The position numbers were made by a program, and so were the translations under genes. Below are positions 15,395-22,599 of a DNA stretch of 28,453 nt, in pieces. Under the pieces are notes generated by a model. The model saw nothing but the letters and a program-made list of their open reading frames with translations, did not search any database and was not told the DNA's origin. Where the stretch lies: IMG/VR virus record IMGVR_UViG_3300037245_000851, positions 1 to 28,453 of that record; one strand, 5' to 3'. This stretch comes from a virus. Position 1 is the stretch's first letter; every line of letters starts with the position of its first letter.

Positions 15395-15763
15395 ATGCAA
15401 GTAAATTTCACGGAGATTACACTCAGGGACATAAACGACAATGTTGCAATGAGCACCAATTTTCACAAGACAATTGCGAACCTTTTATTTAGACACGCAA
15501 AGACAGTGGACTTCGTTGAATTCGCCATGGAAATTAACAAGGGTAATCCGGTAGATTTGTCTGCCAAACAAATTGAAGAAGTTAGAAAAGTAATTAACAC
15601 ACCAATTAAGGGGGCCATCCCCGTGTTTACTTACGCTCGAAAAGCATTCGATGACTTTGTTGATGAGATACTAGCAACAGAAATCCAGCGGCTCAAAGAC
15701 GAAAAGAACAAGTCCAAAGTAGAACAGTCCAAAGTAGAACAGTCCAAAGACATACCCGAATAA
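15395..15763 (+). CDS. Small protein of unknown function after the fibre gene
   Basis: The 122-residue protein has a strong ribosome site (AAGGAG) and sits 15 bases after the fibre gene, so the two are probably co-translated. It is mostly helical, with N-F-H-K-T-I-A-N-L-L-F-R and A-R-K-A-F-D-D-F-V-D-E-I-L, and ends in a charged tail where K-V-E-Q-S is repeated twice through a 15-base tandem duplication (about 15712-15741). A fibre-assembly or tail-assembly chaperone role is possible from position and size only. Confidence 0.65.
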   Translation: MQVNFTEITLRDINDNVAMSTNFHKTIANLLFRHAKTVDFVEFAMEINKGNPVDLSAKQIEEVRKVINTPIKGAIPVFTYARKAFDDFVDEILATEIQRLKDEKNKSKVEQSKVEQSKDIPE

Positions 15764-15777
15764 AAAGATAAACAACA

Positions 15778-17328
15778 ATGCTCGGATCATTCCAACTAGG
15801 CTCAATTCAATACGGTGACCAGGGTGCGAACTGGGTTTATCTAGTTGGCGCAGTCACATCGACGAGCGGCGCAAGCGGCACGCTATCTGTCGCTACGCAG
15901 CTTGTGGGTATGTCAGACGCCGCGTCGTCAGCAACAGGTGTGCTTAGTGTTGGGACTCTTGGCCGCAGCGTGATTACGGCAACATCGAACGTCACTGGAT
16001 CATTGTCGGTTACAACACAGTTCGAAGGGTCCAGTAGTTCAACGTCCGCAGCTACGGGCAATCCGTTCAACGTACAACCGGGCTTATTTGGTGGAGTCGG
16101 TGCAGTATCAACTACGACAGCGCTAATGGCTGTAATACCCGGATTCGGAGCAACGGGAATTCCGTGGCGACCGCACGACGGGATACTCGAAACATTAGAA
16201 TGGAAAACGAGCATCCTGAAAGCGTTCAATGGAACTGAGCAACGTATCAAGTCTCGCCAGTCCCCACGACAGTTTTTCAAGTTGCGATTACTCTTTGATA
16301 CAGATAAAAAGAATAGTCAGTACGAAGCAATGCTGTTTTCTCGCCAAAAAGAAACCTGGCTATTTCCAGTATGGTCTGAATTTGTTGAACATACTACTGA
16401 CATAAATAAGCACGACACAACAATTAGTGTAGATACGACATTCGCTGATTATCGAGAAAATAACAAAGCACTAATCTGGAAGTCTGAGACAGAGTATGAA
16501 TTTGTAGCAATAGAATCAGTCACTGATTCGCTACTAACACTTGACCCAAATTATTCTATTCAATGTGATTTTACGGGTGACAAGCTTATCATGCCTGTGC
16601 GAACAGCGTATATGGTATCGCGGAATAGAAAGTCCAAAACTAATTCGCCCGTCGCTTTTGTTGATGCAGTGTTCGCGGTTACTGACAATACAGGCATTGC
16701 GGGATACACGCAAGCCGCGAATTATGACTCGTTAAATCTGCTTGTCGTTCCGGCGTTTATGGAAGGCGTGCATCTTGAGTCGAGCGATGCAGATGCGATA
16801 ACTCTGGATTACGGCACGGGTATTTTCAGCGTTGTGAGTGACAGTATATACAACTTTCTGTCGCAGAGCCATGTATTTTATAATGACACGAAACAAGCGG
16901 CGTGGGAATTTCGGCAGTTCTTGTACTCGCTTGACGGGCGACAAAAGACAGTTCTAATCCCGACGTTCCGTGATGACCTGGTGCAAGTAAGCGGTATTGA
17001 CATTGAGCCGTTAGACACGTCAGTAGTAATAGAAAACATACGACTTGCGAAGAACATGGGTGCTAACAATCTTCGGACATATTTAGGGTTTTATTTTGTA
17101 GCAACGAACGTCTTGATTGTCAGAAAGATTACGGGCATTACAGAATTAGACCCAGACCAAGAACGCATTGACTTTGACGTCGATCTTGACTTGGCAACAG
17201 CAGTGTCAGCAGGCGATTGCAAAATATGTTTCGTTGATAAGTGTCGTCTCGCGTCAGACAAAGTCGAAATTCAGTGGCTTCGTTCACATTACAATCAATG
17301 CACAACTAATTTCATGCGTGTCCCCTAG
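15778..17328 (+). CDS. Distal tail protein with N-terminal Ser/Ala/Gly repeats
   Basis: The 516-residue protein has two parts. Residues 1 to about 120 begin L-G-S-F-Q-L-G-S-I-Q-Y-G and then show four or five 20-residue units of the type seen at 5312 (for example G-T-L-S-V-A-T-Q-L-V-G). Residues about 125 to 516 start W-R-P-H-D-G-I-L-E-T-L-E-W-K-T-S-I-L, with G-T-E-Q-R-I-K-S-R-Q-S-P-R, a strongly recurring pattern of a phage tail-tip/distal-tail family that shapes the junction of tube and tip. The order (after the tape measure, before gpL- and gpJ-like genes) fits. No ribosome site is visible; the leader is A-rich. The repeats are an added module not needed for the family. Confidence 0.65.
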   Translation: MLGSFQLGSIQYGDQGANWVYLVGAVTSTSGASGTLSVATQLVGMSDAASSATGVLSVGTLGRSVITATSNVTGSLSVTTQFEGSSSSTSAATGNPFNVQPGLFGGVGAVSTTTALMAVIPGFGATGIPWRPHDGILETLEWKTSILKAFNGTEQRIKSRQSPRQFFKLRLLFDTDKKNSQYEAMLFSRQKETWLFPVWSEFVEHTTDINKHDTTISVDTTFADYRENNKALIWKSETEYEFVAIESVTDSLLTLDPNYSIQCDFTGDKLIMPVRTAYMVSRNRKSKTNSPVAFVDAVFAVTDNTGIAGYTQAANYDSLNLLVVPAFMEGVHLESSDADAITLDYGTGIFSVVSDSIYNFLSQSHVFYNDTKQAAWEFRQFLYSLDGRQKTVLIPTFRDDLVQVSGIDIEPLDTSVVIENIRLAKNMGANNLRTYLGFYFVATNVLIVRKITGITELDPDQERIDFDVDLDLATAVSAGDCKICFVDKCRLASDKVEIQWLRSHYNQCTTNFMRVP

Positions 17329-17427
17329 TTTATAGCAGCGTCAGCTACAGATATAGCATCAGCTATAGACGTCGCAAGTTTAGTGGTATTAATAACTGTA
17401 AGAATCAACAAACAATGGAGTAAGAAT

Positions 17428-17700
17428 ATGTCGTTAACAGATAAGTTAGATAGCGCATATAATGGGATGTCACAAGCGCAAGATATCAGTAAGGCCCGTG
17501 CGTTAATTCAACCTATTAGAGCAGACGTTCTTCGTATCGACGCAGAGTTGCAAGTCATTGCCGATAGTAGCGTATTTGATACAGCGGATATTGAGATTAA
17601 GCAGGCCCTTCTGCTTGCGTGGGATGTCATTAAAGACGCAAAGACTGGTTTCGAGAACGCTACGGTAACTGAACTGCTTGATTGGAGGCCTAGTCAATAA
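17428..17700 (+). CDS. Small helical protein of unknown function
   Basis: The 90-residue protein starts at ATG 17428, with GGAG 7 bases before; the frame is open further upstream (GTG 17383) but lacks a ribosome site there. It is helical (S-K-A-R-A-L-I-Q-P-I-R-A-D-V-L-R-I-D-A-E-L) and ends L-L-D-W-R-P-S-Q. Its stop codon TAA overlaps the ATG of the next gene by one base, so translation of the two is probably coupled. Function unknown; possibly a helper of the large fibre-like protein. Confidence 0.7.
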   Translation: MSLTDKLDSAYNGMSQAQDISKARALIQPIRADVLRIDAELQVIADSSVFDTADIEIKQALLLAWDVIKDAKTGFENATVTELLDWRPSQ

Positions 17701-19547
17701 TGCCAGGCACATTCACATACGACGAAGCAACTAATACAATAGAAGTCACCGACGGTACTTCTAGCGCGCCCGCTACGTTCAACGATATGTATACAGCGGA
17801 CCAAGCAGGAGCTGGGACCGATTTACTCCCTGCTGAGAGCGGAACGTCGGGGCCTGGCAACTCTTTAACGTACCCAATCCGGCCAACGCACGACAAAGCA
17901 CTCATTATCAAGTGCGTAGTTGCCGCAAAATCAGCCGAAGCTGATTACATATTCATCACAGGGACCGACGCATGGGGTGGTGCTCAGACCGAGTCTCTCG
18001 ACGTCACAGCGGGCAACGGAACGTACACCACCACCAAGAGATTTGCAACGGCTACAGAATTCGACTGCTCTGACAATCTTGCTGGGGGCGGAACGCAATG
18101 GGCCGATGGTACGATTCAAGTCACTCAGGATATTTGGGGCGTTGTTTGGGAGCATGTTGCCGATGGTCAGTACATGATCGACGCCAATGTTGACTTTGGA
18201 GATGGGTCTACTTCGGCGTATTTTGAGTCTCTAAATGAGATGGTTTATTTTGCTGATGGAATAATTTTTGAAATCGAAAGTGAAGCCACGCTATCTCTGG
18301 GCAAACTAAGTGGTGATTGGGGCATTCAGGGTTCAACCTGGAGATTATCTCCAGGGGTGAATGTGAATCTTATAGGTATAGGTTCTACAACTGCAACTTT
18401 TCTGATGGCTGCAAGCACGTTGATGTTGCATTCTACAGATAATTTCGTCTTTAAGACAGGTATCGTCACTGTATTAAACTCAATATGTATAAGCGATGGT
18501 ATTGCAACGCCCATTTTAGGATTTAGCGTAGATGTTACGTTATCAATTAATAGATTCTTTGCTGCTCAGTTATCCCGAGTTGATATAGATGGAACTCCGT
18601 CTGTTTTTAGTAATTTCCATCATCACGCTGCTGATTCTCAAGCTATATTAAGTAGGGGTAGTGCGACAATTACAGGTGTTTTGCTAACGGATGCTCGCAC
18701 AGGAGATATTTTTGCTAGTGGGGCGTCTGCCGCCGTAACCATTAAAGACCCGATATCTTCTAACATTATAGTTACAATCAACAACTCAGCAGGAATAATT
18801 GTTGTACAGTACACAACCAACATCCACGTCACAGACAAGGACGGAGCGTGTCTTCAAAGCGTTGACGTTGATTGTGAGTATGCGCACCTGGTCGAAGGCG
18901 ACGACGGCAAAACGTACAAGTGCATCCAGGACCACACAGCAATAGACGCTATCCATAAGCCAATCACAGGCAGTGATTACGCAAGCTTCTGGGAATTGTT
19001 CGATGCAGGTGGCGGTCTCGGCGGCGACTGGATTACAGGCTTTGATTACAAGGCCGCTACAGAAGAATTTGCCACACAGACAACTGATGCGAACGGCGAC
19101 ATCGCAGAGCAGGTTATCCAGTACAAGAAGTGGACAACAACAAGCGAGCTGCTCGAAGCACGTATACATAAGTTTACATACACACATGTGAGTTATCCAG
19201 ACTCAATAATAAACGATATAATTGTAGACTATCCATTAGTTTGGGAATTTGATATGGGCCAGAGTACATCAGATTTAACAACAATAGTTCAAGATGCAGC
19301 ACCAACTGTCGATGAGATTTGGGCAAAAGCAATGGTTGATTTAGCAGCAGGTGCGCCGAGTGCAACTGCGTCAGCCATTACTGCCATGAATTATATCTAT
19401 GAAGCATGGCGAAACAAGACCGTCACAGATGAATCGGGCAAAGAAATAATTGTCTACAAAGACGACGGTACGACGAAGCTTTGCGAGTCAGATATAAGTG
19501 ACGATGGAATGCTGTTCACCAAGGGCGAGTACGCAGCACCCGACTAG
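17700..19547 (+). CDS. Large mosaic tail/fibre protein with beta-helix-like centre and a CBM-like module
   Basis: The 615-residue protein begins at the ATG overlapping the previous stop. Residues about 1 to 170 are beta-rich (T-F-T-Y-D-E-A-T-N-T-I-E-V-T-D, later T-Y-P-I-R-P-T-H-D-K-A-L-I-I-K). Residues about 170 to 380 are a series of short strands with hydrophobic/small alternation that resembles a right-handed beta-helix as in tailspikes. Residues about 400 to 440 (G-K-T-Y-K-C-I-Q-D-H-T-A, K-P-I-T-G-S-D-Y-A-S-F-W-E-L-F) match the layout of small carbohydrate-binding modules of the CBM5/12 kind. The end has Y-I-Y-E-A-W-R-N-K and K-D-D-G-T-T-K-L-C-E-S-D-I, a common phage virion ending. The central part is visibly more AT-rich than the flanks. 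A role in glycan binding or host recognition is inferred; no catalytic residues were identified. Confidence 0.65.
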   Translation: MPGTFTYDEATNTIEVTDGTSSAPATFNDMYTADQAGAGTDLLPAESGTSGPGNSLTYPIRPTHDKALIIKCVVAAKSAEADYIFITGTDAWGGAQTESLDVTAGNGTYTTTKRFATATEFDCSDNLAGGGTQWADGTIQVTQDIWGVVWEHVADGQYMIDANVDFGDGSTSAYFESLNEMVYFADGIIFEIESEATLSLGKLSGDWGIQGSTWRLSPGVNVNLIGIGSTTATFLMAASTLMLHSTDNFVFKTGIVTVLNSICISDGIATPILGFSVDVTLSINRFFAAQLSRVDIDGTPSVFSNFHHHAADSQAILSRGSATITGVLLTDARTGDIFASGASAAVTIKDPISSNIIVTINNSAGIIVVQYTTNIHVTDKDGACLQSVDVDCEYAHLVEGDDGKTYKCIQDHTAIDAIHKPITGSDYASFWELFDAGGGLGGDWITGFDYKAATEEFATQTTDANGDIAEQVIQYKKWTTTSELLEARIHKFTYTHVSYPDSIINDIIVDYPLVWEFDMGQSTSDLTTIVQDAAPTVDEIWAKAMVDLAAGAPSATASAITAMNYIYEAWRNKTVTDESGKEIIVYKDDGTTKLCESDISDDGMLFTKGEYAAPD

Positions 19548-19567
19548 CACAACTAGTCAGAATAATC

Positions 19568-19616
19568 AGCCAGCACAACAGCCAGCACAACAACCAGCAC
19601 GATAACATGCCAGCAC
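19568..19616 (+). repeat. 12-base AGCCAGCACAAC repeats in gene gap
   Basis: Two perfect copies (19568-19579, 19580-19591) are followed by diverged copies ending at about 19616. The unit is A/C-rich like the repeats in other gaps. Confidence 0.85.
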
Positions 19617-19636
19617 AACGCTAGGACACCTGATTA

Positions 19637-20674
19637 ATGGCAGTTAGCACGCAAGACAGACGACGAGCAGCGCAAAGCACACACTGGGCACCGCTGCACC
19701 CCGTCGCAGACAACAGGCCATTAAATGGGTCAGATCGTCGCATAGTTCTCGGCGTGTATCCTGGTCCGTCATTGTATGTGTCTGGATCAGCGTCTGGCGT
19801 ATCTAACACGCAAGGTGCGTTAGGATTTTTGATTTCGTTGTCAGGTTCTGCGTCAGCAACTTCAAACTTAGTTGCATCTTTGACAGTTGTGACTTCGCTG
19901 GCAGGTTCTGTATCTGCTACGTCAGGGGCAGTTGCATCTTTGATAGTAGCAACTCAGTTAGCAGGTTTTGCGTCAGCAGCATCGGGTACAGTAGCATCTT
20001 TGTTTGTAGCAACACCACTTGCGGGTTCTGTATCAGCAACATCAAGTACAGCCGCGTCTTTGACAGTTGCGACTTTGTTAGTAGGTTCTGCATCAGCCAT
20101 ATCAAGTGCGGATGGTAATTTATCTTTTGCAGTACTCGCGCTAATAGCATCAGCCACAGCATCGTCATCTACGACTGGGTATTTAACTGGCGGCAAGACA
20201 AACATATCTGCTGTGGTCATTGCTGTGTCATCAGCGACAGGGCAACTCAGCGTATCGCGACGAGCGATAGGATTTTATGAACGCACGGCAAATCAAATCA
20301 CGAGTTACTTTCAGGGCGTCGCAGACACCAATAGTTTCGTCGTGCGTTTTGATAATGATCCTCGTACAACTCCCGACGGCGACGTTTGGTATCTAGCTAG
20401 CGTTGATTTTGGCGTAGCGAACCAACATGAGTTGGGAACAACCACGTCGTTTCGTGTTGTGGGCAATTTTAGTATTCGTTCGCAAGACACAATCGGGGCG
20501 GGCATGGGTGCTCTTCTCGAAAACTCAGATACAATAACCACCGCATTCCGCGCAACCAACGTTGGCCGAATCATCTTCGGTATTCCACGTATCAATAACA
20601 CTGGTCGCATTGGTGATAACTTTCAGATCAACATAACGTGTCCATTCGTGATTGACAAGCAACCCGCCAGTTAA
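19637..20674 (+). CDS. Repeat-fused protein with tail terminator-like C-terminal domain
   Basis: The 345-residue protein starts with a short segment (residues 1 to 45), then about eight 20-residue Ser/Ala/Thr-rich units (about 45 to 210), the longest run of this repeat in the window. Residues about 212 to 345 form a separate domain, F-Y-E-R-T-A-N-Q-I-T-S-Y-F then F-V-V-R-F-D-N-D-P-R-T-T-P-D-G, a G-x-G-x-x-x-L-L-E-N-S-D-T-I-T-T-A-F stretch and a final C-P-F-V-I-D. This domain is clearly paralogous to the whole next protein (20746). Its plan (YDN-P start, G-x-L-x-V, G-x-G, F, final P-F) resembles phage tail terminator proteins. The repeat could be a surface stalk carried by a ring-forming domain. 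Confidence 0.6.
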   Translation: MAVSTQDRRRAAQSTHWAPLHPVADNRPLNGSDRRIVLGVYPGPSLYVSGSASGVSNTQGALGFLISLSGSASATSNLVASLTVVTSLAGSVSATSGAVASLIVATQLAGFASAASGTVASLFVATPLAGSVSATSSTAASLTVATLLVGSASAISSADGNLSFAVLALIASATASSSTTGYLTGGKTNISAVVIAVSSATGQLSVSRRAIGFYERTANQITSYFQGVADTNSFVVRFDNDPRTTPDGDVWYLASVDFGVANQHELGTTTSFRVVGNFSIRSQDTIGAGMGALLENSDTITTAFRATNVGRIIFGIPRINNTGRIGDNFQINITCPFVIDKQPAS

Positions 20675-20684
20675 CTGACGCGAC

Positions 20685-20740
20685 ACACAACACACAACAC
20701 ACAACACACAACACACAACACACAACACACAACACACAAC
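20685..20740 (+). repeat. Tandem repeat (ACACAAC)x8
   Basis: Eight perfect copies of ACACAAC fill nearly the whole gap and stop 5 bases before the ATG at 20746. There is no G in the array, hence no Shine-Dalgarno sequence for the following gene. Confidence 0.97.
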
Positions 20741-20745
20741 GAATA

Positions 20746-21210
20746 ATGGGATACGTAGAACTAACCAACACGATAACAACATCTTTCCAGGATTTCGCAG
20801 ACACGAACAGCTACATTGTTCGATACGACAACGATCCAAGGGACACGCCCGATGGGCTACCTTGGCTCGAAGTGTCAGTCGAATTTGACTCCACAGTGTC
20901 TCGCGACATAGCTGTACCCAAATTTAGAGCAACTGGCGCTCTTAGAATCACGATTACAGATGACATCGGCAAAGGTATCTATCAAGTTCTCGCAATCACG
21001 GACGTTATTGAAACGCAATTCAGTAACACGAAAATATCTGACGTCTTGTTTCGAACGGCGATGGTCATAAAACGCGGGCGGACGTCTGACAACATAAGCA
21101 ATAATCGCAGTGGTCGCCAGATCAACAGCAATCAAGCAGCCAACGCAGGCGGCGGTAACAAATATCAAGTAGATGTTACGATCCCGTTTCAATACGATTT
21201 TACATCATAA
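20746..21210 (+). CDS. Tail terminator-like protein
   Basis: The 154-residue protein aligns by eye with the C-terminal domain of the gene before it: T-T-S-F-Q-D-F-A-D-T-N-S-Y-I-V-R-Y-D-N-D-P against T-S-Y-F-Q-G-V-A-D-T-N-S-F-V-V-R-F-D-N-D-P. Further common points are T-P-D-G, F-R-A-T-G, G-x-G and a closing V-T-I-P-F-Q-Y-D. These points are those of the siphovirus tail terminator fold, which caps the tube and joins it to the head. Such genes normally sit before the tail tube gene, where none was found here. An Asn/Gly/Ser-rich insertion lies at about residues 118 to 140. Translation has no visible ribosome site and follows a pure A/C repeat leader. An alternative is a tip-ring protein of the same fold. 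Confidence 0.55.
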   Translation: MGYVELTNTITTSFQDFADTNSYIVRYDNDPRDTPDGLPWLEVSVEFDSTVSRDIAVPKFRATGALRITITDDIGKGIYQVLAITDVIETQFSNTKISDVLFRTAMVIKRGRTSDNISNNRSGRQINSNQAANAGGGNKYQVDVTIPFQYDFTS

Positions 21211-21246
21211 TAATAAAACACACGACACACGACGCAGGGATAGACA

Positions 21247-22125
21247 ATGGCATCCGATATGATTGGCACAATAGGCGGCATTTCGACCGCGCAAGCTAAA
21301 CTCATTATCTCTGGGTACACGGGCGACGAGCGGAGCCTGACGAACGCAGGGCCTGAAGAGTTGTATTTGTTTAATGAAGCGGATACGAACTACTGGGCGT
21401 TTACTAGTAGTGATTCAGATATTGTATTCGATGGCAGAACGTATCAGGCAGTGTTAATCAAGCGGGGAGCTATAAACTTAAATGCAAATTCTCTGAAAAC
21501 GCAATTAGAAATAGAGACAGCAATTAATAATTCGTTCGTAGTCAATTATAGAAATGGCCCGATCGAACGACCCGTGCAATTGACGATATACCGTCGCCAC
21601 AATTACTCGCCAACGGACTTCGTCACATACTGGAATGGGTTTGTGCGTGCAGTCAAGTTTAATCCAAAGCGTGCGGGTGTTATCGCTGGACTCCGAACCG
21701 CGAGTTTGGGGCGGCTCGGATTAATGCTCAAGTATCAGCGGACGTGTGGCCTTGCGCTGTATTCTACTCGTTGTGGTATATCCAGAGCAGATACAGATTT
21801 CTTTGTCACGGGAACAGTTCTTACAGTAAACGGTGTGACAATAACCGCAACAGAATTTGGAACAGAAACAGACGGTTGGTTTTTGGGCGGCTCGTTTAGG
21901 ACTAATAACTTTTCGATGAATCAGAAAATTGTCTTCCATGAGGGTACAACAATCAGGGTATCTCGTGCAGTTTCGTCATTAGAAGTTGGTGCCGCATTTA
22001 CTGCAAGAGCGGGTTGTGACTGGGCGCGAGCAACATGCAGAAACAAGTTCGCAAACGAATTGAACTATGGTGGGTTTCCGTACTTGCCAGACAAAAATCC
22101 ATTCGAGGGTGACGCGATACTATGA
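21247..22125 (+). CDS. BR0599/gpL-like tail tip protein
   Basis: The 292-residue protein has the plan of the phage BR0599 / DUF2163 family related to lambda gpL: E-L-Y-L-F-N, then Y-W-A-F-T-S-S-D-x-D-I-V-F-D-G-R-T-Y, I-x-R-G-A-I, P-I-E-R-P-V-Q-L-T-I-Y-R-R, and near the end Y-L-P-D-K-N-P-F-E-G-D. Four cysteines at 167, 176, 257 and 264 (R-T-C-G, T-R-C-G, A-G-C-D-W, A-T-C-R) match the conserved set that in lambda gpL holds an iron-sulphur cluster. It sits at the tail tip under the tip protein J. The ribosome site is AGGGA. The stop TGA overlaps the next ATG (ATGA), so translation is coupled. Confidence 0.82.
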   Translation: MASDMIGTIGGISTAQAKLIISGYTGDERSLTNAGPEELYLFNEADTNYWAFTSSDSDIVFDGRTYQAVLIKRGAINLNANSLKTQLEIETAINNSFVVNYRNGPIERPVQLTIYRRHNYSPTDFVTYWNGFVRAVKFNPKRAGVIAGLRTASLGRLGLMLKYQRTCGLALYSTRCGISRADTDFFVTGTVLTVNGVTITATEFGTETDGWFLGGSFRTNNFSMNQKIVFHEGTTIRVSRAVSSLEVGAAFTARAGCDWARATCRNKFANELNYGGFPYLPDKNPFEGDAIL

Positions 22126-22547
22126 CGAAATCAATAAGACCAATAGTGTCAGCAGGGCCAATAAAATCTATGGAGTGTAGATTGTTAAGGTCGTGGCCTG
22201 TTCAGCTAGTCGCAGTCGTATCGTATATTCAGTATCTATTAGCGCCTGAGTGCGTGTCAGTTGCGTACAGCCAGAACTATGAGTTTGCGGCGATATTTGC
22301 CGCGATAATCGCATTTGCTTTCAAGCTTGCGATAATGACAGCAATATCTACGGGCATCGCTTTGTTGACTGCAAAGAAGCCACCAAAACCTCGCCATGCA
22401 CCACCAGCAGGTATTGAACAATTTAGCGCGCCAACAGCAGAAGAGGGCAGAGCAGTCCAAGTATTATTTGGCAAGAGGTATATTGAGGGGCCAAACGTTG
22501 TGTGGTACGGGGATTTGAAATCCATACCCGTTGTTATTAGAGTATAG
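22122..22547 (+). CDS. Tail tip protein J, N-terminal piece with membrane segment
   Basis: The 141-residue protein contains a hydrophobic segment of membrane type (about residues 50 to 85: A-A-I-F-A-A-I-I-A-F-A-F-K-L-A-I and onward), a Pro/Lys linker, then A-P-T-A-E-E-G-R-A-V-Q-V-L-F-G-K-R-Y-I and G-P-N-V-V-W-Y-G-D-L-K. This last part is the usual start of gpJ-like tip proteins, where it is directly followed by Y-x-L-G-M-H. Here that continuation is the start of the next gene, 52 bases on. The tip protein thus seems divided into two chains, or this is a gpI-like assembly factor that shares the motif. Starts on the ATG overlapping the gpL-like stop. Confidence 0.68.
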   Translation: MTKSIRPIVSAGPIKSMECRLLRSWPVQLVAVVSYIQYLLAPECVSVAYSQNYEFAAIFAAIIAFAFKLAIMTAISTGIALLTAKKPPKPRHAPPAGIEQFSAPTAEEGRAVQVLFGKRYIEGPNVVWYGDLKSIPVVIRV

Positions 22548-22599
22548 TGGCCACGGTTGTTGTACTGCGCGATGCACTAAGTATTTGATGAGATAAATT

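Noticed and set aside
20685-20740. CRISPR array
   Set aside because: Units of 7 bases follow one another without spacers; the same holds for the other tandem repeats.
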